38,160 nt of DNA from Clostridia bacterium (lineage in GTDB: Bacteria; Bacillota; Clostridia; Oscillospirales; CAG-272). Position 1 is the stretch's first letter; each line of letters starts with the position of its first letter. The notes under the pieces were generated by a model that searched no databases, had not been told where the DNA came from, and saw only the letters and a program-made list of their open reading frames with translations. The translations under genes and the position numbers were made by a program. This document shows, one piece after another, positions 30,928-38,160 of this stretch. The stretch spans positions 64,001 to 102,160 of the forward strand of contig JAGBCV010000006.1 of assembly GCA_017937845.1 (NCBI GenBank), given 5' to 3'.

Positions 30928-32060
30928 TATTTATTACCTCCATTTCCCATATAGTCGATTTTTTCGGGCGGTGTCATATCGACGGAAAGAACCTCGTTCA
31001 TTTCGATCTTCGTCGGTACAACGTCCCACTTCAAGGTATCGTCCTTGACCTTTGCAGGGTCTTGATGTCTGAAAATTTTTCTCCAAAGAGCCGCAAAATT
31101 GTATCGGTCGCGGAAGTTTTTGAGAGCAGGCGCGTTGTTATAGTTGACGATCAAAATGAGAATGACCGCATAGAAAAGATTCTGCAATACTGCAAGATCA
31201 CCCGTCAAGACCGTCGCAAGCTTGGTATTGAGGAAGGTGATGAGTGTCGCGGCAATGATGGAGCCGTTGATGGTACCCATACCACCGAGAACGACCATGA
31301 CCAAGATCTCGATGGAATAGTTATAGCCGAATTTTGCGCTCTGAACGGTATAGTTGCTGTAACTATACAAAACGCCTGCGATGCCTGCGAAAGCGGCAGA
31401 CAAGGTAAAGGTGATCAATTTGTATTTCGTTACGTTGATACCCGTCGCGCGCGCGGCGATCTCATTGTCACGAATCGCCGTTACCGCACGTCCATGCTTA
31501 GAACGGATAAAGTTCTGCACGATGGCAAGGGTAAACAAAACGAGAACAAAGGCAAAAATGAACAAATACTTCTTATCATAACGGGGCGTGGAAAGTCCTA
31601 GCGCACCGCCGAAGGTTGCATCCGAGGTATTCTGGAAAAGCGATTTGACGATCTCACCGAACGCAAGCGTAACGATGGCGAGATAGTCACCGCGAAGTCT
31701 GAGCGCGGGAATACCGATGATGACACCGCAAAGCGCCGCAACGCCCGCACCGACGATAAGCGAAATGATGAACGCCAAAATGCCGTTTCCAAGCGTCGGC
31801 ACGAGAAGCGCGGAAACCTTACCGCCGATATATGCGCCAACGCACATGAAGCCCGCATGACCGAGAGAAAGCTCGCCCAAAAAGCCGACGACGAGAGAAA
31901 GAGAGACCGCCAAAATGACGCTGATGGCAATTTTTTCAAAGAGGAACAAAAGCGAACCGTCCAAATTGCCGAAGATGGACATCGAGCCGAAAATGATGGC
32001 GAAAAGTCCGAGAATGGTATAATTGATGTAGTGGTTATACTTGATTTTTTTGAGATTCAT
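30927..32060 (-). CDS. livM: Branched-chain amino acid ABC transporter permease
   Basis: The 377-aa permease has about nine or ten membrane helices (such as LFAIIFGSMSIFGNL and ILAVSLSLVVGFLGELSLGH). It shows LivM hallmarks: GFLGELSLGHAGFMCVGAY, RLRGDYLAIVTLAFGEI and VLGGMGTINGSIIAA. Beyond the last helix, a hydrophilic tail of about 50 residues (RHQDPAK to the end) is longer than in many LivM proteins. The start overlaps livH by 4 bases (ATGA), a typical coupled junction. Confidence 0.93.
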   Translation of the reverse strand: MNLKKIKYNHYINYTILGLFAIIFGSMSIFGNLDGSLLFLFEKIAISVILAVSLSLVVGFLGELSLGHAGFMCVGAYIGGKVSALLVPTLGNGILAFIISLIVGAGVAALCGVIIGIPALRLRGDYLAIVTLAFGEIVKSLFQNTSDATFGGALGLSTPRYDKKYLFIFAFVLVLFTLAIVQNFIRSKHGRAVTAIRDNEIAARATGINVTKYKLITFTLSAAFAGIAGVLYSYSNYTVQSAKFGYNYSIEILVMVVLGGMGTINGSIIAATLITFLNTKLATVLTGDLAVLQNLFYAVILILIVNYNNAPALKNFRDRYNFAALWRKIFRHQDPAKVKDDTLKWDVVPTKIEMNEVLSVDMTPPEKIDYMGNGGNK

Positions 32061-32929
32061 ACCTTTTCCCTCCGTTTCTTGCCGAGGAAACCGGTAGGTC
32101 TGACCAGCAAAATGATAATCAAGATGGAAAATTCAATCGCATCGGTATACGGCGCGATCGCTGTAATTTTATAGGAGATACATTCGACGATACCGAGAAG
32201 AAGTCCGCCGAGCATCGCGCCCGGGATCGAACCGATACCGCCGATAACAGCCGCCGTGAATGCCTTGATACCGGGCATTGCACCGAGCGTGCTGGAAATG
32301 CTGGGCGCTTTGAAAAGATAAAAAAGACCTGCAAGCGCCGCAAGCGCAGAGCCGATGGCAAATGTGATGGTGATGATCTTATTGACGTCGATACCCATAA
32401 GCTGTGCCGCGCCCTTATCCTCGGAAACGGCGATCATCGCGCGTCCCGTACGGGTGCATTTGACGAACATCGTGAGCGCCGTCATCACAGCGAAGGCAAC
32501 GCCCAAAGTAACGAGCGCCGAAACCTGTACGTTTGCGCCAAGGAAGGTGACCGCGCCGAAATCATAGACCATGACCATCTTATTGGCAGAGCCGAAGATG
32601 ATCTGCGCCAAGCTCTGAAGAAGATAGCTGACACCGATCGCGGTAATCAAGACCGCAAGAGGAGACGCACCGCGCAAGGGCTTATACGCGACCTTCTCGA
32701 TGATGACACCGAGAATCACACAGAAAACGACCGCCATCAGAATCGCAAAAATCGGGTTGTTGAATGCCATAAAAACGTAAATGATATAGCCGCCTACCAT
32801 GATAATATCACCATGCGCGAAGTTGAGCATCTTCGCAATACCGTATACCATCGTATAGCCCAGAGCAATCATGGCATAGATTCCTCCAAGGCTCAGGCCA
32901 TTGATAAGTGTTGATAAAATCAATTCCAT
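32057..32929 (-). CDS. livH: Branched-chain amino acid ABC transporter permease
   Basis: This 290-aa permease partners LivM. It begins MELILSTLINGLSLGGIYAM, the usual LivH N-terminus, followed by YGIAKMLNFAHGDIIMVGGY. Further LivH features are SEDKGAAQLMGIDVNKI and AAVIGGIGSIPGAMLGGLLL. About eight membrane helices are visible. It lies 98 bases downstream of the binding-protein gene, beyond a terminator-like hairpin, and overlaps livM by 4 bases. Confidence 0.94.
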   Translation of the reverse strand: MELILSTLINGLSLGGIYAMIALGYTMVYGIAKMLNFAHGDIIMVGGYIIYVFMAFNNPIFAILMAVVFCVILGVIIEKVAYKPLRGASPLAVLITAIGVSYLLQSLAQIIFGSANKMVMVYDFGAVTFLGANVQVSALVTLGVAFAVMTALTMFVKCTRTGRAMIAVSEDKGAAQLMGIDVNKIITITFAIGSALAALAGLFYLFKAPSISSTLGAMPGIKAFTAAVIGGIGSIPGAMLGGLLLGIVECISYKITAIAPYTDAIEFSILIIILLVRPTGFLGKKRREKV

Positions 32930-32947
32930 AGTAATATCCTAACTTTT

Positions 32948-32996
32948 TTCAAAATAGAAAACTGCACATATCGGTTTGAATCGACATGTGCAGTTT
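32948..32996 (-). terminator. Terminator-like hairpin between livK and livH
   Basis: AAACTGCACATATCG (32959-32973) pairs with CGACATGTGCAGTTT (32982-32996) with one mismatch. Reading leftward it is followed by TTTTCTATTTTG. It probably reduces permease/ATPase expression relative to the binding protein, or caps the livK message. Confidence 0.8.
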
Positions 32997-33027
32997 ATCA
33001 AAACATAATGAGATGCCGAATGGTAAA

Positions 33028-34194
33028 TCAGTTTGCCGCCTTGATTACATATTTGATAGCGCCCTTATTGACGTAGCCTGTGCTTTCCCAGCCAATGTTT
33101 TCGCCGGTAACAGCGCCTGTAAGAGTATAGCCACCCTCAAACTGTTCCATCAAGATATCGCAAAGATCCGATGCGCTCATGGTAACGGAGATCTCCTTGC
33201 CTTCGTCTGCGGCTTTCTTCATCGCGCCGTAGAGAGCATATACGCAGTCGTAAGCGGATGCGCCGAACTGGTTCAAGGTTTCCTTGCCGTATTTATCTAC
33301 GTATTTGTCGATAAATTCTTTTGCTGCGCCTTCTGTTGCTTTGGAGTTGAAGTGAGAAAGCATGGTAACTTCCTGAGGAATGATGGAAATATCAAAGCCG
33401 TCGATATTATCGATACCGTCAAAGCCGTCGCAACCGTAGTAAACGGCGTTGGGAGCAATAACGTCCTTTGCCTGCATCATAAAGAGAGATGCGGGTGTGT
33501 AATAGATGGGCATGAAGATGAAGCTGCAAGACTTCAAGGTATCGATCTGTGTGGAGAAGTCAGTTGCGTTTGCCGCAGTGAAGCTGGTTTCTACAACAGA
33601 AACGGATGCATCAAGATTTGCCTTGAACTGGTCGTAGATACCCTTGGAGTATGCTTCGTCGGATTTGAAGAATACGCCGATGGTCTGACCTGCGAAGTTT
33701 GCGTTTACAAATTCAGCCGCAACCTTACCCTGGTTACCATCTGCGAAGCACATCTGATAGCCGTTGGGATTTGTGGGAATTGCGTCAGCGGAAGCAGAGG
33801 GAGTAAGGAAGAATACGTTGTCGTCAGCGGAAAGATTCTTAAATTCCAAGCCGGGGGTGCTGGTTACAGTACCCAAGGACAACTGCATACCGCCTTCAAA
33901 AAGAGAAGAATAGTTTGTGGAAATTTTGGTAGCATCGTTCATATCGTCTGTTGCAACGAGTTTGAACTTGACGCCATTCAAACCGCCTGCGGCGTTGATT
34001 TCATCAATCGCCATCTGTGCGGAATTGACAACGGCTGTACCGTACATAGCGGCATCACCCGTCAAAGGACCGGAAACACCGATTACAAATTCGGTATTGT
34101 TCGCTGTATAATTTGCGCCGGCTCCACAGCCTGCGAATGCGCCCAAGCAAAGTGTAAGCGCGAGAAACAATGAGATGATTTTGACAAATTTCAT
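33028..34194 (-). CDS. livK: Branched-chain amino acid ABC transporter substrate-binding lipoprotein
   Basis: This is a 388-aa extracellular binding protein of the type 1 periplasmic-binding fold (Peripla_BP_6). The signal peptide MKFVKIISLFLALTLCLGAF ends in a lipobox with Cys 23 (FAGCG), so it is lipid-anchored. The mature part shows FVIGVSGPLTGDAAMYGTAV, AIDEINAAGGLNGVKFKLV, and FFLTPSASADAIP, all typical of LivJ/LivK proteins. ATG 34194 is preceded by AAAGGAGGTTTCATT. It is the first gene of the liv operon and has a promoter at 34255. Specificity for Leu, Ile and Val is inferred from the family and operon; other amino acids are possible. Confidence 0.93.
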   Translation of the reverse strand: MKFVKIISLFLALTLCLGAFAGCGAGANYTANNTEFVIGVSGPLTGDAAMYGTAVVNSAQMAIDEINAAGGLNGVKFKLVATDDMNDATKISTNYSSLFEGGMQLSLGTVTSTPGLEFKNLSADDNVFFLTPSASADAIPTNPNGYQMCFADGNQGKVAAEFVNANFAGQTIGVFFKSDEAYSKGIYDQFKANLDASVSVVETSFTAANATDFSTQIDTLKSCSFIFMPIYYTPASLFMMQAKDVIAPNAVYYGCDGFDGIDNIDGFDISIIPQEVTMLSHFNSKATEGAAKEFIDKYVDKYGKETLNQFGASAYDCVYALYGAMKKAADEGKEISVTMSASDLCDILMEQFEGGYTLTGAVTGENIGWESTGYVNKGAIKYVIKAAN

Positions 34195-34254
34195 AATGAA
34201 ACCTCCTTTTAGAAATGTGCTATTGTTAAAAATCGCCACATGTTATATTTCAAC

Positions 34255-34283
34255 AGTTTACACTTTTTTTTGGCATATGTCAA
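34255..34283 (-). promoter_or_regulatory. Promoter of the liv operon
   Basis: Reading leftward, TTGACA (34283-34278) and TAAACT (34260-34255) are separated by 17 bases. No T-box or leucine-responsive leader was recognised in the 60-base leader. Confidence 0.65.
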
Positions 34284-34389
34284 GTTCTTTTATGAAGTTT
34301 TCCTAAATTTTATGAATAAAAAATGAATGATTATTTTTGTAGATTTTGTATGAGATGATACATAGCCACCCTGTTATTTTATCAAAGCG

Positions 34390-34809
34390 TTAAATCCCCG
34401 ATCCTCCAAATACGGAAAGATAATAATCCTCCAATGTCGGAGAAAGAATCTCTGCCGTTTCCGTCGGTTTCGTTTCAGACAAAACACGAAGATCGGCATA
34501 ACCATTTTCTGCTTTGGCAATGCTTGTTACGCAGTATTGACTCTCATAATAGGGGACTTCGCTATCTCGGCAATGCAGATGCCCGTTTTCGTTTGTTTCC
34601 TTCAAAAGTCGATCAAGCGAATCATATTCATAGGTTTTTGTAAGCTCTACCTGCTCAAAGGTCTTCGAGGTCTGAACCATTCTGCCGTAGGCATCCGTAT
34701 ATTGTGCCGTTACGATTGAAGGTGCATTGGCATCACCCAAAACGGTGTTGGTAACCTTTTGCGCGGAAGTACCATTCAGCAAAACATATTTGGAAATATT
34801 ATTAATCAA
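34390..34809 (-). pseudogene. Chimeric remnant: RHS repeat fragment joined to an ABC ATPase-like tail
   Basis: The open frame codes for 139 residues starting from a TTG that overlaps the stop of the upstream gene. Residues 33-76 are RHS/YD-repeat type (AQYTDAYGRMVQTSKTFEQV, TYEYDSLDRLLKETNENGH). From about residue 77 the sequence changes and ends with ADLRVLSETKPTETAEILSP and TLEDYYLSVFG, which resembles the C-terminal tail of ABC-2 type ATPases (PxLEDxYL). No complete RHS or ATPase is present. I read this as a scar where two broken genes have fused, though expression of the fusion cannot be excluded. The RHS part matches the toxin-tip remnant upstream. Confidence in the ATPase origin is modest. 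Confidence 0.6.
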
Positions 34810-35315
34810 TCGACAACTATTGGAATTTCATTAAACGAAACCGGGACACACTTACCCCGTTTATATAAATCATAAAAATTGGGGCCAAGATAATATGATT
34901 TATCTTTACTAAGATGATAATATTTTCGAATGTATTTTTTTACACAACCAAAAATCATATCCAATTCTTTATTTTTTGGATCATGCCAAAACCTCGACCA
35001 CACCATGCCATTCTCAATTTTTATTGATTCATGAGGCATAATGATATCAATTAGTTCAGAATTATCGTTATCAATATAAATTCTGTTGATTTTTTCTGCA
35101 TATTTATATTGAATTTTTGAATTCTTTGTCTTTATATAACAGTTTACATAATAATATTTTTTATATAAATAGGAATAATCCGTGTAATGGAGTAAATCGT
35201 TTTGATCAAGCTCTATGCCACTCTCATGAATAAAAATTCCACCATTCTCTTGAACGATACAAATCAATTCATTCATATCTTCTTGAGTAACATAAAACAT
35301 TATTTGTTTACCCAT
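34806..35315 (-). CDS. Probable immunity protein for the RHS toxin tip
   Basis: The 169-aa soluble protein starts MGKQIMFYVTQEDMNELICI and is rich in Tyr, Ile and Asn. I know no family name for it, but its position is telling. It begins 16 bases after the end of the nuclease-like toxin region, with a strong AAAGGAGAG ribosome site, just where immunity genes lie in polymorphic RHS toxin loci. It has no signal peptide, as expected for a cytosolic inhibitor. Its base composition is much more A+T rich than the core genome. Immunity function is inferred from context only. Confidence 0.7.
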   Translation of the reverse strand: MGKQIMFYVTQEDMNELICIVQENGGIFIHESGIELDQNDLLHYTDYSYLYKKYYYVNCYIKTKNSKIQYKYAEKINRIYIDNDNSELIDIIMPHESIKIENGMVWSRFWHDPKNKELDMIFGCVKKYIRKYYHLSKDKSYYLGPNFYDLYKRGKCVPVSFNEIPIVVD

Positions 35316-35331
35316 AAAAGAAACTCTCCTT

Positions 35332-36206
35332 TTAATCTTTTAAATTATATGAGATAAATCGAATTTGACCCTTTTTTATCCCACCATATTTTATTAAATC
35401 ATCATAAGCATCGCGTTCTCTCTTTACCGCTCCTTCAAAAGTATTTGGCGTTCCTGTGATATTACGTTTGCCAACTTGAACATATATTGTTTCATTAGTC
35501 TTTGGATCAGTTGCAGTTATATCTGGATATCGATAAGATTTTTTACCCCCTGGGGTATCGATTTTAACTTCTTTTTCATTTACAATATAACCCTCAGATG
35601 TTAATCTGTTTTTTCAGCAATAATCTCAGCTTGATGCTTCTCACCGCCCTTTTTGTCATTAGAATTAGTAACTTTTTTCGTGTCTGCTGCAACATCTGAG
35701 ATATCATCAAACCTATCAGTTGTCTTATTGGCATCATGTGCAACATCAATTGCTTCACCAACATTATTCGATGCCCTAATCGCATCACCCACAGCATCTG
35801 CCGCATCACCCAATCGATTAGCAGTTTTTGCCGCATCATGTACATCATCTGCAACTTTTGCAGCATCAACGGCCGTATCGATAACACGTATTGTTTCACC
35901 AATACCGCCAAGACACGGAACTAATACATCAACTAAATCGCCAACCGTACCTAACCAGTTCATGGGATCTTTGGGATTATCAATGACTTCTACTATACTA
36001 CAACAAAGAGAAGAAATATCCCAAAATGTTTCCCATGCTTGTCCTGTTCTATCTATTCTTACAACAGGATTACTATCACAATAGGAATACCAATTTCGCC
36101 CATCCCTAATCGGGTCTTCCTGCGTAAATCTACCCAAATCAGCGTTATAATATCTCGCTCTCAGATAAATGTTGCCGCTTTCAATATCAAAGTATTTACT
36201 ACAATA
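35332..36206 (-). pseudogene. Orphan RHS C-terminal tip with nuclease-like toxin, split by a frameshift
   Basis: The frame opens just after a stop codon with YFDIESGNIYLRARYY, NADLGRFTQEDPIRDG and NPVVRIDRTG, the RHS-repeat-associated core. A helical pre-toxin region follows (MNWLGTVGDLVDVLVPCLGG). The frame ends at 35601, in HQAEIIAEKTD. The toxin continues in another frame to 35332: NRLTSEGYIVNEKEVKI, GKKSYRYPDITATDPK, TIYVQVGKRNI, FEGAVKRERDAYDDLIK. YPDI plus VQVGK suggests a PD-(D/E)xK-type nuclease. One added base in the run of six T at 35609-35614 (A on the coding strand) would restore a single reading frame. No conventional start codon or N-terminal RHS shell is present, so it is an orphan module. 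Immunity follows at 35315. Confidence 0.75.
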
Positions 36207-36208
36207 TC

Positions 36209-36237
36209 AGTATACCAACATTCACCTCATTTGTCAA
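36209..36237 (-). promoter_or_regulatory. Near-perfect promoter at the RHS tip junction
   Basis: Reading leftward, TTGACA (36237-36232) and TATACT (36214-36209) are separated by 17 bases. Transcription would begin around the first RHS codons, which have no good start codon. Confidence 0.7.
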
Positions 36238-36690
36238 GCATCAGACTCCCATTACACGCCGAGCCCAAAATGTTATCGAGGTCGACACGGCAGGCGCATA
36301 GTCGTTTCGCGCGTTCGCTCGCTCACTTCCGAAACTCCTTGCTTCGTGCCTTTGACTTGAAAAAACAGCCATTCAGGCTCTTTTTTCTTCGTCAACTACC
36401 AACTTCGCACCGCTCAGTCGGTATGCAGATGATTTGAGAATCATGATGTCACAGGCAGATACTATTTGAGAAAGCAAAAAGAAAAACCATCCGATTGGAT
36501 GGTTTTCTTTTTGTGTTTGGGTGCCAATTTTGAACCCTAAGCAAAAATCAAATTTTACATCTCAGGTTCGAATAGATTACATTTAACAAAATCGACATCT
36601 AACTCTAGTAAAATTGACACGCACCACAGATAAAATCATCAGTGCCTCAAAAGCAGAAAAAGCCTTGCGCCGCAAGACTTTTTCACATAA
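36238..36690. other. Intergenic stretch with remnants and hairpins
   Basis: No intact gene was seen. 36270-36300 rightward reads RRAQNVIEVDTAGA before a stop, possibly the tail of a lost gene. A rightward hairpin of the form AAAAAGCCTTGCG/GCAAGACTTTTT lies at about 36658-36684. The stretch around 36520-36540 (GGTGCCAATTTTGAACCC) faintly recalls the end of a tRNA but does not fold into one. Confidence 0.4.
36482..36510. terminator. Bidirectional terminator
   Basis: AAAACCATCC/GGATGGTTTT (36483-36492 with 36497-36506) encloses GATT, with A and T runs outside. No gene immediately adjoins it, consistent with deletion of neighbours. Confidence 0.85.
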
Positions 36691-36694
36691 AGAA

Positions 36695-36735
36695 AACACC
36701 TCAACTTGAACATCGTTGGTTCATTTTGAGGTGTT
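36695..36735 (-). terminator. Terminator of the XRE/RES operon
   Basis: AACACCTCAA (36695-36704) pairs with TTGAGGTGTT (36726-36735), with inner TTGAAC/GTTCA pairing and a leftward TTTTCTTT tract. It lies 12 bases beyond the RES gene stop. Confidence 0.85.
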
Positions 36736-36747
36736 GTTTACAATTCA

Positions 36748-37683
36748 TTAATTTTTTGTTTCTAGTTCCCACAAATAATATATTTCTTTTAGCGGAAACT
36801 TTTTCATCAAATTTTGACACTTTCCCGTGCGTTGATCTGATAATGCCGGAAAAACAAAATTAACACAAGTATATGAAAAATCATTATCTGAAAATGTGTT
36901 CAAGATTTTTTTTACAGAACAATACCTTATTCCCAATATTGCTTTATTAATATTTTGGATACAATATTCCGAATTTTTATCCACAATCAATTCCAATAAT
37001 AATTGTGGTATAATATAATCCGGTCGAAATTCCATATTTATTGCATCTGCATAATAAAAAGAACAACATGCAACCAAAGGCCATAAGTTTAAAAATGCTA
37101 ATAATTCATCTTCAGATAATTCAGATAATTTATAGTTTTCAAAAAAATACAAATCTAAAACATCAATATCCTCATCCATAGATTTTTGAAACAACGCTAT
37201 GTTTAAGCAAGAATTCGTTTGATGTATTTCTTCACAACATATTTGATAGGATGAACCAAAATATAAACATGGTAATCCAGGATAACTGAATCTTTGTGTT
37301 TTTACTTTATACCTTTCTTCAAAAGATATATGAAATATCTCATCTGGGCTTACTTTTCGATCACAAACATTTCTTGCTCGATAAAACTTTGATTCAAGAA
37401 GCACTTTTAAAATAGAATCTAAAGGGACATTTTTTATTGCAGTTTTAAATGCTATATAAGCAGACTCGTGTTGTCCCCAATAATATTCAATTAAACAAAC
37501 ATATATATTTTTAGAAAAACATTCTACTTTATGTATAATAGATTCTTCCACATTCAGATCAAGCAGGAACTGACAGTAGTGAGTTAGATAAGATTTTACA
37601 TACGATGGAAAATCTTCTTTTGGGTGTTCTAAACATAACAATTGACACCATTTATAAAAATCTTTATTCTGAATAAAATTCAT
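36748..37683 (-). CDS. RES-domain protein, probable NAD+-depleting toxin
   Basis: The 311-aa protein has a helical N-terminal region of about 95 residues and then a RES domain. FYRARNVCDRKVSPDEIFHI gives the Arg (R102), and TQRFSYPGLPCLYFGSS is followed by YQICCEEIH, with the conserved Glu at 151 or 152. RES toxins of the Xre-RES systems break down or phosphorolyse NAD+ and stop growth. The start at 37683 has AAAAGGG upstream and overlaps the XRE gene by 20 bases, so translation is coupled. The protein is longer than classic RES toxins (about 150-230 aa); its N-terminal part is unassigned. Its low G+C suggests recent transfer. Toxin activity is inferred from family and context. Confidence 0.78.
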   Translation of the reverse strand: MNFIQNKDFYKWCQLLCLEHPKEDFPSYVKSYLTHYCQFLLDLNVEESIIHKVECFSKNIYVCLIEYYWGQHESAYIAFKTAIKNVPLDSILKVLLESKFYRARNVCDRKVSPDEIFHISFEERYKVKTQRFSYPGLPCLYFGSSYQICCEEIHQTNSCLNIALFQKSMDEDIDVLDLYFFENYKLSELSEDELLAFLNLWPLVACCSFYYADAINMEFRPDYIIPQLLLELIVDKNSEYCIQNINKAILGIRYCSVKKILNTFSDNDFSYTCVNFVFPALSDQRTGKCQNLMKKFPLKEIYYLWELETKN

Positions 37684-37948
37684 TTTCGCCCTTTTTTCGT
37701 AGAACAACCAAATTAAGTCCTAATGCATTTGCTATTTTTAACAAGATTTGCAATGTTGGTATAGAAGCAAACGATTCAATTCTAGAAATCGTCGTTTGAG
37801 GAATATCCGTTAATGCTGACAACTCTGTCTGAGTAATTTTTTTTCTTTTCCTTTCTTTTAATAAAGCTAAAATTATATCATCAATTTGATCTTGAATCAA
37901 ATTTTCAGTTTTCAAATAATCTTCCGTCTTTATATCTCGAATATCCAT
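37664..37948 (-). CDS. XRE-family DNA-binding protein, probable antitoxin
   Basis: This is a 94-aa protein with a typical helix-turn-helix: KKITQTELSALTDIPQTTIS followed by RIESFASIPTLQILLKIANA. It begins MDIRDIKTEDYLKTENLIQD, an N-terminal extension of about 30 residues. A GAGGTGATTGT ribosome site precedes ATG 37948. It overlaps the RES gene and comes first in the operon, the arrangement of antitoxin before toxin. In known Xre-RES pairs the antitoxin blocks the RES active site and represses the operon; here that is inferred. HigA-like proteins look similar, but the downstream RES gene supports this reading. Confidence 0.85.
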   Translation of the reverse strand: MDIRDIKTEDYLKTENLIQDQIDDIILALLKERKRKKITQTELSALTDIPQTTISRIESFASIPTLQILLKIANALGLNLVVLRKKGENEFYSE

Positions 37949-38022
37949 ACAATCACCTCATAATATATCGCATTAAAACTTTCTACTTATAAATTAACTA
38001 TAAATTTATGATTTTTAATTTA

Positions 38023-38160
38023 GGTCTTGTTTGAAAAATCTCATCCCTTAGTATCATTTCAACAAAATAAGAATAGAAGCAAGAAAGAGACCAGCAAGAA
38101 AAACATCATCGCGCTTATCATAACGAGTAGCAATTCTGCGAAACCATTTAAGTTTTTGAA
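38023..38160 (-). mobile_element. End of an IS5-family insertion sequence (runs off the window)
   Basis: GGTCTTGTTTGAAAAATC (38023-38040) looks like a terminal inverted repeat. Leftward, 38160 to 38054 codes for KWFRRIATRYDKRDDVFLAG and LFLASILILLK before a stop, the usual C-terminus of IS5-family DDE transposases. The rest, including the catalytic DDE part and the other terminal repeat, lies right of the window. TTA at 38020-38022 could be half of a target duplication. Confidence 0.82.

Noticed and set aside
29161..30954. A 597-codon rightward open frame
   Set aside because: Antisense to EamA, livF and livG, whose motifs are unmistakable; no ribosome site and no recognisable domain.
34195..34389. 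T-box or other riboswitch ahead of the liv operon
   Set aside because: The leader from the promoter at 34255 is only about 55 bases and has no T-box motif or competing hairpins.
36515..36600. A tRNA-like sequence (GGTGCCAATTTTGAACCC)
   Set aside because: Only a 3'-end-like fragment is seen; no acceptor partner, D arm or anticodon arm could be paired.

Overview
The window looks like chromosomal DNA of an uncultured gut-type Clostridia (Bacillota), plausibly Oscillospirales or Christensenellales. This is inferred from AGGAGG-type ribosome sites, sigma-A promoters with 17-bp spacers, encoded CCA tails on tRNAs, a PolA whose proofreading site is lost, a PadR/DUF1700/DUF4097 operon, and M42 peptidase runs. 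No rRNA or marker gene here fixes the species.

Layout. 1-4713 is a leftward operon: rsmA, murD and three M42 aminopeptidase-like genes, the middle one without most of its metal ligands. 4771-5160 holds tRNA-Thr(CGT) and tRNA-Gly(CCC) with terminators. 5348-8557 is a small carbohydrate-type group: a TIM-barrel isomerase, a glucuronoyl-esterase-like hydrolase and a convergent SGNH esterase. 8648-16327 has two unknown leftward genes, then a divergent rightward set: a 139-aa protein, a 1695-aa DUF4132/DUF5724-type giant and an MFS transporter. 16392-18218 is padR-DUF1700-DUF4097. 18354-19558 is an AT-rich membrane protein with a shortened periplasmic-binding domain, preceded by a 14-codon leader ORF. 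19613-20002 is an array of tiny hairpins beside tRNA-fMet and tRNA-Leu(TAA). 20246-24375 holds hexosamine synthesis genes: a GlmU-like acyltransferase, glmM and glmS. 24471-28501 has a PHP phosphoesterase, tRNA-Thr(GGT), polA and a small unknown gene. 28549-34194 is a leftward branched-chain amino acid ABC transporter (livKHMGF) followed by an EamA permease. 34390-38160 is an AT-rich accessory island: RHS remnants with a nuclease-type toxin tip broken at a six-base homopolymer, a likely immunity gene, an XRE/RES toxin-antitoxin pair and the end of an IS5-family element.

How it fits together. Most of the window is housekeeping: ribosome maturation, wall precursor synthesis, amino-sugar supply, DNA repair, tRNAs and amino acid uptake. 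The less ordinary material is the hairpin array at 19613-19784, the chimeric binding protein at 18354, the DUF4132 pair, the unexplained glmS leader, the shared tRNA promoter design, and the toxin island at the right edge. No CRISPR array, prophage or replication origin was seen.
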